Part shown: positions 25,241-33,101 of the stretch, one piece after another
How positions within the stretch are numbered: the first letter of the stretch is position 1
How the letters are laid out: each line of letters opens with the position of its first letter
From: Enhygromyxa salina
Lineage (GTDB): Bacteria > Myxococcota_A > Polyangia > Nannocystales > Nannocystaceae
Length of the DNA: 40,157 bases
Direction: 5' to 3'
Assembly: GCF_002994615.1 (NCBI RefSeq)
Contig: NZ_PVNK01000267.1
Span: 1 to 40,157, forward strand
Notes under the pieces: model-generated
Databases searched by the model: none
What the model saw: only the letters and a program-made list of their open reading frames with translations
Told to the model about the DNA's origin: nothing
Program-made: the position numbers and the translations under genes

Positions 25241-25246
25241 ACCCTA
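25241..25246 (-). promoter_or_regulatory. -10 element TAGGGT (minus), predicted leaderless start
   Basis: The minus strand reads GCTAGGGT, then 6 bases, then GTG 25234. Confidence 0.45.
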
Positions 25247-25260
25247 GCAGGAACGTTCTG

Positions 25261-25342
25261 AGACCCCCACAACCGTCAGCAACTCTGCCACGCACGGCCG
25301 GTCGGTCGCTGCGCTCGCTCCCTTCCTGCGTCGATGGGATGT
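25261..25342 (-). repeat. Repeat family B copy 5 (partial, inverse)
   Basis: AGACCCCCACAACCGTCAGC through CTCTGCCACGCACGGCCGGT matches copy 3 in reverse. The last third is degraded and the GCCCCC/GGGGGC hairpin is missing. It fills the gap between the YggU-fusion promoter and the end of the aldolase gene. Confidence 0.75.
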
Positions 25343-25359
25343 GCGACGCGCGGGCAAAT

Positions 25360-26565
25360 CTAGTTTCCGGTGTCCGGGGGTCGCGCCGTGCGCGGGGGAA
25401 TCGAGTCGGCTGGCGCGAAGCGGGGGCGGTGGCCGGACGCGCCCACGGGTCCGACGCCGACGTAGCGCCCGTCGCGGATCCAGACCGCCTCGCGGTGGAG
25501 GTTGACGGTCGTGCATACGTGGGCGGGGAGCAGCCACAGCAGCTGGCCCAGGGTCGGTCCGGCGGCGCCGGCGGCGACGCGGCAGGGCAGGTGCTCCTCG
25601 CTCGGGCGCTGGGGCTCGAGCTCGGGGTGATCGAGGACCGCGCAGCTCGGCGGCGCGACGTCGGGAGAGATGCCCTTGCTGCCAGCGTCGAGGGTCACGC
25701 GGCCGGGGCCGACGCTGATCACCCGAGTGGCCACGAAGGCCGCCGAGCGCAGGCCGATGTCGGCGGCCGCGTGGTGCGAGCGGCTGTCGGACAGCACGAT
25801 CGTCCCGGGCGAGACGCGGTGCTGCCACGGACCGCCGCGGAGCCCGGCGTGGTCGAGCGCGTGGGCGTAGCTGTGGGTGCCCGAGGTCACCAGCTCGAGC
25901 GCGGCCGCCCCCGACTCGAGCGCGGCCTCGAGCGAGGCCTCGAGCGCGGCCGCGAGCTCGACGAGCGCGTCGTAGCCCCGATGAGCCTCGCCGCGTTGAT
26001 CCCAGCCGAGGTGGCCGTCGTAGCCGTGCAGGCCCGTGAGCACGAGCGGCGCGGGCACGGCCTCGAGCTCGCGCCAGATCGCGGGCGGCGAACCGGTCCG
26101 CTGCATGCCGAGGTCGACGTCGAGCATGATCGGCAGGGGCGCGGTGAAGTCCTGGCTGCGAACCCAGCTCGCGAGCGCGGCGAGGTGCGCGGGCGAGTCG
26201 GCGAGCAGCTGGACCGTGGCGTGGGCGTGGGCCCGGGCGAGGCCGAGCGCGGCGAGCAGGGCCGCGCGCTGGAGCGGGTAGGCGAGCAGGACGTCGACGG
26301 CGATGTCCCCGGCGGTCGCGAGCAGCAGCTCGAGCTCGTCGCAGGTCGCAACCTTGAAGTGGCGCAGGCCGGCGTCGAGCATGGCCTCGATGATCACGGC
26401 CTGCTTGCTGGTCTTGAGGTGCGGCCGCCAGCGCGCGGCCCCGCCGACGCGCTCGAGCGTCGCGCGGAGGTTGGCGGCCACCGCGTCGAGATCGATGACC
26501 AGCGCCGGGGTGATCAGCTCGTCGACGAAGGGCGCGAGCGCGCGATCGAGGCTGTCCGTGGTCAC
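25360..26565 (-). CDS. D-threonine aldolase / D-serine dehydratase-type PLP enzyme
   Basis: This 401-residue protein has a fold-type III PLP barrel. The start ITPALVIDLDAVAANL leads into WRPHLKTSK with the likely Schiff-base Lys51. LHGYDGHLGW and TSGTHSY follow. The C-terminal domain has the metal pair His349-Val-Cys351 in LLPAHVCTTVNLH, as in D-serine dehydratases and D-threonine aldolases. The reaction is either D-threonine to glycine plus acetaldehyde or D-serine to pyruvate; sequence alone does not decide. Residues 208-224 are encoded by a short CTCGAG-rich repeat (ALEASLEAALESGAAALEL). It is divergent from a glyoxylate-type aminotransferase, which fits a glycine/D-amino-acid pathway. GTG 26565 is 7 bases after TAGCCT. 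Confidence 0.85.
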   Translation of the reverse strand: MTTDSLDRALAPFVDELITPALVIDLDAVAANLRATLERVGGAARWRPHLKTSKQAVIIEAMLDAGLRHFKVATCDELELLLATAGDIAVDVLLAYPLQRAALLAALGLARAHAHATVQLLADSPAHLAALASWVRSQDFTAPLPIMLDVDLGMQRTGSPPAIWRELEAVPAPLVLTGLHGYDGHLGWDQRGEAHRGYDALVELAAALEASLEAALESGAAALELVTSGTHSYAHALDHAGLRGGPWQHRVSPGTIVLSDSRSHHAAADIGLRSAAFVATRVISVGPGRVTLDAGSKGISPDVAPPSCAVLDHPELEPQRPSEEHLPCRVAAGAAGPTLGQLLWLLPAHVCTTVNLHREAVWIRDGRYVGVGPVGASGHRPRFAPADSIPPRTARPPDTGN

Positions 26566-26572
26566 GCGATCC

Positions 26573-26582
26573 AGGCTACAAC
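26573..26582. promoter_or_regulatory. Overlapping divergent -10 elements sharing one TA step
   Basis: AGGCTACAAC reads TACAAC on plus (26577-26582, 7 bases before ATG 26590) and TAGCCT on minus (26578-26573, 7 bases before GTG 26565). The shared TA at 26577-26578 is the symmetry centre. Both genes would be leaderless. Confidence 0.45.
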
Positions 26583-26589
26583 CCCCGAC

Positions 26590-27777
26590 ATGAGCGACCA
26601 AGACCACAGGTCCTTCGCGCCGCCGCTGCGCATGCTGATGGGTCCCGGCCCGAGCGACGTCCACCCGCGGGTGCTCGCGGCGATGGCCCGGCCGACGATC
26701 GGCCACCTCGACCCCGAGTTCGTCTCGCTGATGGACGAGGTCAAGCGCCTGCTGCAGTACGCGATGCGGACCGACAACGATCTGACCTTTCCGATCTCTG
26801 CGCCCGGGTCCGCGGGCATGGAGGCGTGCCTCGTCAACCTGATCGAGCCCGGCGACGAGGTCGTGGTCTGTCGCAACGGCGTGTTCGGCGGGCGCATGCA
26901 CAGCATCGTCGAGCGCGCGGGGGGCCGGCCGGTGGCCGTCGACGACGCGTGGGGCGATCCCGTCGACGTCGACAAGGTCGAGGCCGCTCTGAAGGCGCAC
27001 GGCGACGCCAAGATCCTGGCCTTCGTCCACGCCGAGACCTCGACGGGCGCCCTGTCCGACGCCGCGCGCCTGGCCGAGCTCGCCCGCGCCCACGACTGCC
27101 TCACGGTCGTCGACGCCGTGACCTCGCTCGGCGGCGTGCCGCTCGAGGTCGACGCCTGGGGCCTCGACGCGGTCTACTCGGGCTCGCAAAAGTGCCTGTC
27201 GTGCGCGCCGGGCCTGTCGCCGGTCTCGTTCTCGCAGCGCGCCGTCGATCGCATCCGCGCCCGCGCGACGCCGGTCCAGTCGTGGTTCCTCGATCTGAGC
27301 CTGGTCATGGGCTACTGGGGCGGCGGGGCCAAGCGGGCCTACCACCACACCGCGCCAGTCAACGCGATCTACGGGCTCCACGAGGCGCTGCTCATGATCC
27401 ACGAGGAGGGCCTCGAGCGCAGCTGGGCCCGCCACCGCCTCCACCACGAGGCGCTCGTGGCCGGGCTCGAGGGCCTCGGCTTGCGCCTGCGGGGCGACGC
27501 CGCCCACCGCCTGCCGCAGCTCAACGTCGTCGAGCTCCCGGCTGGCCTCGACGACGGCGCCGCGCGCCGCCAGCTGCTCGACGACTACGGCCTCGAGGTC
27601 GGCGGCGGGCTCGGCGATCTCGCGGGCAAGGTCTGGCGGATCGGGCTGATGGGGACGGCGTGCTCGCGCCGCAACGTGCTCGGCTGCCTCGCCGCGCTCG
27701 ACGACGTGCTGCGTGGCGCCGCTCCGGCCGCGGGCAAGGGCCTCGGCGTCGCCGCCGCCCTGGCCGCCTACGGCTGA
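26590..27777 (+). CDS. Class V aminotransferase, alanine/serine-glyoxylate type
   Basis: This 395-residue PLP fold-type I enzyme shows the family hallmarks: LMGPGPSDVHPRVLAAMARP near the N-terminus, APGSAGMEACLVN, VHAETSTGAL, VVDAVTSLGGVPLEVDAWG and SGSQK201CL with the PLP lysine. It probably transfers the amino group from alanine or serine to glyoxylate, making glycine. The C-terminal Ala-rich extension (GAAPAAGKGLGVAAALAAYG) is unusual but short. ATG 26590 is 24 bp from the divergent aldolase start. The next gene follows 26 bp downstream with its own TAGGGT element. Confidence 0.92.
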   Translation: MSDQDHRSFAPPLRMLMGPGPSDVHPRVLAAMARPTIGHLDPEFVSLMDEVKRLLQYAMRTDNDLTFPISAPGSAGMEACLVNLIEPGDEVVVCRNGVFGGRMHSIVERAGGRPVAVDDAWGDPVDVDKVEAALKAHGDAKILAFVHAETSTGALSDAARLAELARAHDCLTVVDAVTSLGGVPLEVDAWGLDAVYSGSQKCLSCAPGLSPVSFSQRAVDRIRARATPVQSWFLDLSLVMGYWGGGAKRAYHHTAPVNAIYGLHEALLMIHEEGLERSWARHRLHHEALVAGLEGLGLRLRGDAAHRLPQLNVVELPAGLDDGAARRQLLDDYGLEVGGGLGDLAGKVWRIGLMGTACSRRNVLGCLAALDDVLRGAAPAAGKGLGVAAALAAYG

Positions 27778-27792
27778 GGCGGGCGCTTGGGG

Positions 27793-27798
27793 TAGGGT
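27793..27798 (+). promoter_or_regulatory. -10 element TAGGGT, predicted leaderless start
   Basis: GGTAGGGT, then 5 bases, then ATG 27804. Confidence 0.4.
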
Positions 27799-27803
27799 GG
27801 CCC

Positions 27804-28631
27804 ATGCGCTCGTGGTCCCTGGCCATTTTGCTCACGCTCACCGGGTGCTCGACGGGCGCGGGGGAGATCGAGGGCTCGACGCAACCCGAGCCGAGCGCGA
27901 GCCCCTCCGTGGCGACCGCCGCGGCCGCGGCACCCACCCCCACGACTGACACCGAGGGACAGCCCATGCGTGTGCTGGTGACGGGCTTCAACGACTGGCG
28001 CGATCTCGGCGACCCCGCCAACGTTTGGCGCTGCCGCGACAACCCCAGCTGCCGGCTCTTGCTCGGTGACGCCACCGAGCAAGAGCCGAGCGAGTTCCAC
28101 GGCCCCCTCGCGGAGCGCCTCCGCGCTCGCGCGCCTGACATCGAGTGGCGCTTCGCGACGATGCCCGTGACCTGGGAGGCGTTCAGCGACGTCCCGGCCG
28201 ATGTCGACGTGATCGTCAATATCGGCTTGGGCATCTACGATCGCTTTGACGTGCTCCAACTCGAGGCCGGCGCCTACAACCAGCGCGAGGGCGCCGACGC
28301 CCTCGGCCAAGCCCGCAGCGAGCCGATATCGGCCACCGCCCCCGAGGTCCTCGCCGCGCCCCAGCAAGGCCCCATCCCAACCCGCCTCGACGCCCTCGCC
28401 GGCCGCAGCTTCGGCTCCTTCGAGGTCGTGGTCGCGCCCGCCCGGCCGGCCAACACCTACCTGTGCAACGAGACCCACTACCACGCCCTCGAGGCCGTCA
28501 GGGCCGGCAAGGGGCGTCTTCGCGAGGTCTACTTCCTCCACATCCCCTATGCCGAAACCAGCGACTACACCCCGCTCGCCGAGGCCACCACTGACCTCAT
28601 CTTGGCCTTGACCCCGACCGCTCACGAGTAG
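27804..28631 (+). CDS. Pyroglutamyl-peptidase I-like (C15) lipoprotein
   Basis: This 275-residue protein has lipobox LTGC (Cys15) and a Ser/Pro/Thr/Ala linker to about residue 54. The rest resembles peptidase C15: MRVLVTGFNDW at the start, VDVIVNIGLG, LQLEAGAYN (Glu154), ANTYLCN (Cys221) and YFLHIPY (His246). The Cys-His spacing (25) and Glu-Cys spacing (67) are near those of known enzymes (24 and 63). The family removes N-terminal pyroglutamate and is normally cytoplasmic, so a lipid-anchored form is odd. The usual SAG before TY is PAN here, so activity needs testing. It is followed by a hairpin at 28671 and then a convergent lipoprotein gene. Confidence 0.75.
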   Translation: MRSWSLAILLTLTGCSTGAGEIEGSTQPEPSASPSVATAAAAAPTPTTDTEGQPMRVLVTGFNDWRDLGDPANVWRCRDNPSCRLLLGDATEQEPSEFHGPLAERLRARAPDIEWRFATMPVTWEAFSDVPADVDVIVNIGLGIYDRFDVLQLEAGAYNQREGADALGQARSEPISATAPEVLAAPQQGPIPTRLDALAGRSFGSFEVVVAPARPANTYLCNETHYHALEAVRAGKGRLREVYFLHIPYAETSDYTPLAEATTDLILALTPTAHE

Positions 28632-28670
28632 CCCCATGCGCGTCGCGGAGGGGAGGGCCAACAAGCACGA

Positions 28671-28701
28671 ACCCCGAGACCGGCGTCGCCGACCTTGGGG
28701 T
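28671..28701. terminator. Hairpin between convergent genes
   Basis: ACCCCGAG at 28671-28678 pairs with CTTGGGGT at 28694-28701 (one G-T pair). The nested CGGCG/CGCCG palindrome at 28681-28691 lies inside. There is no strong T tract on either side. Confidence 0.5.
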
Positions 28702-28735
28702 CCATCTGTTCCTCTCGAGGGCTTTGGGGCTGCGT

Positions 28736-29332
28736 TTAGAACGTGTAGCCGGGCAGCCCGGAGGCGCCGCACTTGCCCGTCATCAGCGCGGCCATCAGGA
28801 GCTTGCGGCCCTCGCTCTGGGCGGTGATGTCGGTGTTGGTGGTCATCAGTCGGACGCCGTCGTTGGCCTCGCCGAGGAAGATCTCGTGGGGCTCATACTG
28901 GAACAAGAGTTGGTCGCTGAAGCGCTTCTTCACTTGGTCGAACTTCTCGACCTCGACGTCGACCGTGCCCTCGAACACGAAGTTGCGCCACACGGTGAAC
29001 AGGACCTCGCCATTGGCGGCGATGACCTCGCGACGCGAGCTGTGGAGGGCGGGGCTGTCGACCTCGCAGGTCTTCTCGCCAGCGGCGTCGTAAATGGCGT
29101 TATTCTCGATGAAGAGGTGCAACTGACCGTCGAGCTCCAGGCCCTCATAGACCTCGGCCTCGACGATCTCCCACACGATACTGCCGTCGTCGCTGCCACC
29201 GTCTGCCATCGTCATTTGGATGTTGACATCGAGGGACCCGCGGAAGTCGTTGCCGGTGTCCTCGGACGAGTCACAGGCGGGAGCGAGGGTGACGAGAGCG
29301 GCGAAGGAAAAGGCGGAGAGAGCGCTGCGCAT
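28736..29332 (-). CDS. Small unknown lipoprotein
   Basis: This 198-residue protein has signal peptide and lipobox APAC (Cys20). The mature domain is beta-rich and acidic (SLDVNIQMTMADGG, YEGLELDGQLHLFIENN, NFVFEGTVDVEVEKF). No family recognised. Near the 3' end it has NDGVRLMTTNTDITAQSEGR. GAGG lies 8 bases before ATG 29332 but inside a small hairpin (29337-29350). The long AT-rich upstream region is shared with the kinase gene. Confidence 0.7.
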   Translation of the reverse strand: MRSALSAFSFAALVTLAPACDSSEDTGNDFRGSLDVNIQMTMADGGSDDGSIVWEIVEAEVYEGLELDGQLHLFIENNAIYDAAGEKTCEVDSPALHSSRREVIAANGEVLFTVWRNFVFEGTVDVEVEKFDQVKKRFSDQLLFQYEPHEIFLGEANDGVRLMTTNTDITAQSEGRKLLMAALMTGKCGASGLPGYTF

Positions 29333-29657
29333 GGTGGAAACCTCGGTTTCGTTCGGCCGTTGGAAGATAAGGCAGACTACAGAACAATGCCAGGGTTAAA
29401 GCGAAGAAAACCTGATGAATTTTGCGCACTGTGTACCGATTGGAGCCGGAATTCTCTATTTTCGGTCTAAATTACACACCCAACGGAATTGCTCATGGCT
29501 GATCTTCTGAGCACTCTTTTGAGCACTCGTTAGATCCTAAAACTGGCCACAATTAATATTAGGTATTGGCGGCATCAAAGATCAGCTATCGATCTTTGGG
29601 TCGGGCCGTCCTGCGCTGTGCCCGTGATTTCGGCAGGCGGTACAATCGCGCGTCCGG
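29333..29657. promoter_or_regulatory. AT-rich divergent control region with direct and inverted repeats
   Basis: From about 29365 to 29600 the sequence is far poorer in GC than the genes on either side. TGAGCACTC occurs twice, at 29508-29516 and 29520-29528, 12 bp apart (close to one helical turn). CAAAGATC (29576-29583) and GATCTTTG (29591-29598) form an 8-bp inverted repeat with a 7-base loop. TACAAT at 29641-29646 lies 11 bases before the kinase ATG. No gene is supported here. Confidence 0.5.
29337..29350 (-). promoter_or_regulatory. Hairpin holding the ribosome binding site
   Basis: GAAACC and GGTTTC (6-bp stem, 2-base loop) flank and partly pair the GAGG Shine-Dalgarno sequence of the lipoprotein gene. 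This could lower or tune initiation. Confidence 0.35.
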
Positions 29658-32462
29658 ATGGAGCAGCTGCCCGAGTCCCAGCGGCCCAAGGAGGCCGAGA
29701 CCGTCGCGGACATGGACAGTGATCCGGGCGACACGACGAAGCTGTCGACGATCGGGCGCTACGTGATCCTCGACTCGGTCGGGATCGGCGGCATGGGGCT
29801 GGTCTGCGCGGCTTACGATCCCAAACTGAATCGTAAGATCGCGCTCAAGCTGCTGCGCAACGCCTCGAACGACGAAGCCAGCGTCGCCGGCCGCAATCGG
29901 CTGTTTCGCGAGGCCCAGGCCCTCGCGCAGCTGAGCCACCCCAACGTCGTCACGGTCCACGACGTCGACGTGTTCGAGGGCCAGGTCTACATCGCGATGG
30001 AGTTCGTCGAGGGCACGACGCTGCGCGAGTGGCTGCGCGAGGAGCCGCGCGACTGGGAGGCGGTCCTCGACAAGTTCATCCTCGCCGGACGCGGGCTCGT
30101 CGCCGCGCATCAGGCCGACATCGTCCACCGCGACTTCAAGCCGTCGAACGTGCTGTTGAGCACCGATGGTGACGTTCGTGTGGCGGACTTCGGCGTGGCC
30201 AAGGAGCGCGATCGGCAGCAGCGCGATCCGGAGCGGGAGCGCGCGGAGTTCGAGCGAAAGCGGCGCACGGCGTCCGGGGACGGGGAGCCGCTCGAGGCGA
30301 CCGCCGAAGACGCGCTGATCGACGAGATTCAGTCCAACGTCAGCGTCCAGCTGACGGTCGCGGGCCGCATGGTCGGGACCCCGGCGTACATGGCCCCCGA
30401 GCAGCACATGGGCCTGCGCATCGGGCCCTTCACCGATCAGTACGCGTTTTGCGTGAGCCTCTACGAGGCGCTCTATGGGCGCCTGCCCTTCGAGGGGGCG
30501 GACCGCCGCGACCAGCTCGCGAAGATGACCGAGGGCAAGGTGCCGCCTCCGCCCAAGGAGAGCGCGGGACGCAACGTCCCCCACTGGCTGCACAAGATCC
30601 TCGCTCGCGGGTTGCACCCGCACCCCAACGAGCGCTGGCCGTCAATGGAGGCGCTGCTCGCCGCGCTCGAGCGCGATCCGGTCAAGCGCATGCGTCGAGT
30701 CGCGGTCCTCGCCGTCGGCGTCCTCGGACTCGGTGCGGGGGTCGCCGGGATGGTCCTTGGCCTCGGACCCGACGAGGAGGTCAACCACTGCCCCGCGCTG
30801 AGCCGCGACATCGACGAGCACTGGAACGCCGACCGCCTCGCCGATGTCCAAAAGGCGTTCTTGGCCTCGAGCAAGCCCTACGCGGGCGACGCGGCTCGGC
30901 GCGTGAGCGAGACGCTCAACCTGTGGAGCGCGGTCTGGGGCGACAGCCGGGTCGCGATCTGCGAGGCCACGCGGATCGGGGAGCAGTCGGCTGCGCTGCT
31001 GGACGTGCGCATGTATTGCCTCGACCAGCGCGCCCGTGAGTTCGACGCGATGGTCGATCTGTTCGTGGAGGCTGACGACGAGATCGTCGAGCGCTCGGTC
31101 CAGGCCGCCTACGCCCTCGGCGACCCGCGGGCCTGTGAGACGGTCCGAGACACGGGCGAGATCGCCGACCGCGATCTCGATCAGGCGGTCGCCGAGCAGG
31201 TCAAGGCGATGGAGGCGGATCTCAACCGCGCGTTCGCGCTGGCCTCGGCCGGGAAGGCGGCCGAGAGCCTGCCGCTCCAGGCCCGAGTCGTGGCCCGGGC
31301 CCGCGATCTCCCCCACCCGCGCACGCGATCGCGGGCGCTCTACGATCTGTCCAAGTCCCAGTTCGAGACGGGCGACCTCGCGGGCGGTGAGGCCAGCTTG
31401 CGCGAGGGCATCGAGCTCGCCGCCGAGCTCGGCGACGTCGAGCGCGAGACCGAGGTCTGGTCGCGGCTGATCTTCTACCTCGGCTCGGAGCAGCAGCGCT
31501 TCGACGAGGGCCGGGCGTGGTCGCTCGCGGCGTCCTCGGCCCTGGTCCGGGCCGGCAAGCCGGCCAAGCTCGAGATCCGTCACGAGGGCACGATCGCCGC
31601 GCTCGAGCTGGCCGAGGGCCACTTCGAGCCCGCCGTCGAGCACTACGGTCGGGCGCTCGCGCTCGCGCGCAAGGAGTACGGCGAAGACCACCCGGCGACG
31701 ATCCGCATGATGATGAACTACGCGGTCAGCGTGGCTCGCCTGCGCCGCTACGACGACGCCGAGGAGGTCCTGCTCGAGGCCGTGAGCCGGTCCAAAGAGG
31801 TCTACGGCGCCGCCCACCCGTGGCTGGCGACGGTCTACTACAACCTCGGCAACGTCTACCTGATCGCCGACAAGGCCGACAAGGCCGAGCAATCCTACCG
31901 CGACGCGCTCCAGATCCGCGAGCGCGTGGGCGGCCCCGACGCGCCGAACCTGGCCCGTCCGCTCCACGCCCTGGCCAAGATCGCCCGCAAAAACGAGCGC
32001 TACGACGATGCGCTCGCCGACCTCGAGCGCGTCGTCGCGATCTATATCAGGACCCGCGGCGAGAGCTCGCGCGACGTCGCGGCCGCGTTGTTGGACATCG
32101 CCGCGACCCAGCAGGCGCTCGGTCGCTACGAGCACGCGCGCGCGACCTACGACAAGGTCGAGGCCATCTACGACAAGATCTTCCCCGACGGCCACGTCCA
32201 CGTTGGCGGGCTCGAGAAGCGGCGCTGCGAGCTGTTCATCGCGGCCGAGCTGTGGGTCGCGGCCGTCGAGGCCTGTGACCGCGCGCTTGCGAACAACGCA
32301 CGCTTCGACATCGAGCTGGAGATTGAGCGAGAGATCCAGGCGCTGCTCGTCGAGGCCGAGCGCGGGCGTGGGCGCGGGCTCGCGGCCGAGCGCGCGCAGC
32401 AACGCGTCGACGCCCTCGACGCCCAGATCGCCGCGGCCGCCAGCCAACAAGACCCAGGCTGA
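29658..32462 (+). CDS. Hanks-type Ser/Thr kinase with membrane helix and TPR domain
   Basis: This 934-residue protein has a kinase domain at about 34-340: G-loop GIGGMGLV, Lys64 in IALKLL, Glu85, catalytic VHRD159FKPSN, DFG 177-179 and GTPAYMAPEQ with the APE at 246-248. A single hydrophobic helix at 348-370 probably spans the inner membrane. The remainder (about 380-934) is a TPR superhelix presumably outside the cytoplasm, with clear Kinesin-light-chain-type repeats such as HPWLATVYYNLGNVYLIADK. An unusually long charged insert separates DFG and APE. The layout is typical of the many myxobacterial signalling kinases. All catalytic residues are present, so an active kinase is expected. It stands alone, divergent from a lipoprotein gene. 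Confidence 0.95.
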   Translation: MEQLPESQRPKEAETVADMDSDPGDTTKLSTIGRYVILDSVGIGGMGLVCAAYDPKLNRKIALKLLRNASNDEASVAGRNRLFREAQALAQLSHPNVVTVHDVDVFEGQVYIAMEFVEGTTLREWLREEPRDWEAVLDKFILAGRGLVAAHQADIVHRDFKPSNVLLSTDGDVRVADFGVAKERDRQQRDPERERAEFERKRRTASGDGEPLEATAEDALIDEIQSNVSVQLTVAGRMVGTPAYMAPEQHMGLRIGPFTDQYAFCVSLYEALYGRLPFEGADRRDQLAKMTEGKVPPPPKESAGRNVPHWLHKILARGLHPHPNERWPSMEALLAALERDPVKRMRRVAVLAVGVLGLGAGVAGMVLGLGPDEEVNHCPALSRDIDEHWNADRLADVQKAFLASSKPYAGDAARRVSETLNLWSAVWGDSRVAICEATRIGEQSAALLDVRMYCLDQRAREFDAMVDLFVEADDEIVERSVQAAYALGDPRACETVRDTGEIADRDLDQAVAEQVKAMEADLNRAFALASAGKAAESLPLQARVVARARDLPHPRTRSRALYDLSKSQFETGDLAGGEASLREGIELAAELGDVERETEVWSRLIFYLGSEQQRFDEGRAWSLAASSALVRAGKPAKLEIRHEGTIAALELAEGHFEPAVEHYGRALALARKEYGEDHPATIRMMMNYAVSVARLRRYDDAEEVLLEAVSRSKEVYGAAHPWLATVYYNLGNVYLIADKADKAEQSYRDALQIRERVGGPDAPNLARPLHALAKIARKNERYDDALADLERVVAIYIRTRGESSRDVAAALLDIAATQQALGRYEHARATYDKVEAIYDKIFPDGHVHVGGLEKRRCELFIAAELWVAAVEACDRALANNARFDIELEIEREIQALLVEAERGRGRGLAAERAQQRVDALDAQIAAAASQQDPG

Positions 32463-32488
32463 GAACGAGCGGCCACGAAAACCACCGA

Positions 32489-32510
32489 CCGCGGCGAGCA
32501 GGCGCCGCGG
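32489..32510. terminator. Hairpin between convergent genes
   Basis: CCGCGGCG (32489-32496) and CGCCGCGG (32503-32510) form a perfect 8-bp stem with a 6-base loop, 27 bp after the kinase stop. No U tract follows on plus; on minus it is followed by GGTGGTTTTCG. Confidence 0.45.
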
Positions 32511-32537
32511 CCGGTCGTTCGAAAAAACCAGGATCCG

Positions 32538-33101
32538 TCACTCGCTCGACATCGGCGTCGGCGAGGACATGGGCACCGCGGGCAAGACCTTGATGTCGAA
32601 GCCGCCGCGGTCGAGGCTGGTCCCCGTATCGTGCCACATGCCCCGCCAGACCACGGTATTGCCATTGTATGTGCCCAGCGGAACCTCGGGCACGTGAAAG
32701 CCGAAGGTCAAGCGATGGCTCGAGAAGGGGCCCATGAAGGTCCGATCCGAGGAAAACTCGGGCCACCGCTTGTCGCGGCCGATCCAGCCCTCACCGAGGG
32801 TGAGGATGTTGCCGAGTCCGAAGTAGATCGTGGCGTAGACGGGGTGGTAGGCGACCGGGTCGGGGTTTCGGACCCAGACATGGTAGGTCGCGGGGTTGCC
32901 GATCTGGACGGTGCTGTTCCAGGCCTGGGAGTAGATGAAGGGCGTCTTGGTCGTAGCCGTCCGAACCTTTTTTTCGAGCTCCTTTGGATCGAGGCTCGAG
33001 AACGACATTCCCTGACCTTGCGCCATCTCCCGTAGCATCGGGATCTCTTCGCTCAGGTGTTGGAGTTCCATTTTGATCTGTTCTTCACTCTTTGCGGCCA
33101 T
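32538..33101 (-). CDS. Unknown soluble protein, possibly iron-regulated
   Basis: This 187-residue protein has a helical, charged N-terminus (residues 3-30, EEQIKMELQHLSEEIPMLRE). A beta-rich domain follows: AWNSTVQIGNPATYHVWVRN, HPVYATIYFGLGN, GPFSSHRLTFGFHVPEVPLG and NTVVWRGMWHD. No signal peptide or membrane segment. I do not recognise the family; the pattern suggests a beta-sandwich. AAGGA lies about 11 bases before ATG 33101, so it is leadered. A Fur-like box overlaps the probable -35 region. The stop is convergent with the kinase gene. Confidence 0.7.
   Translation of the reverse strand: MAAKSEEQIKMELQHLSEEIPMLREMAQGQGMSFSSLDPKELEKKVRTATTKTPFIYSQAWNSTVQIGNPATYHVWVRNPDPVAYHPVYATIYFGLGNILTLGEGWIGRDKRWPEFSSDRTFMGPFSSHRLTFGFHVPEVPLGTYNGNTVVWRGMWHDTGTSLDRGGFDIKVLPAVPMSSPTPMSSE

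Noticed and set aside
26568..27507. Upstream extension of the aldolase frame on the minus strand
   Set aside because: Long open extension antisense to the aminotransferase. The conserved aldolase begins at about 26565 and the promoter-like TAGCCT lies just before it.
29500..29600. Sigma-54 promoter (TGGC...TTGC) before the kinase gene
   Set aside because: TGGC motifs are present but no GC element at the required spacing; not supported.
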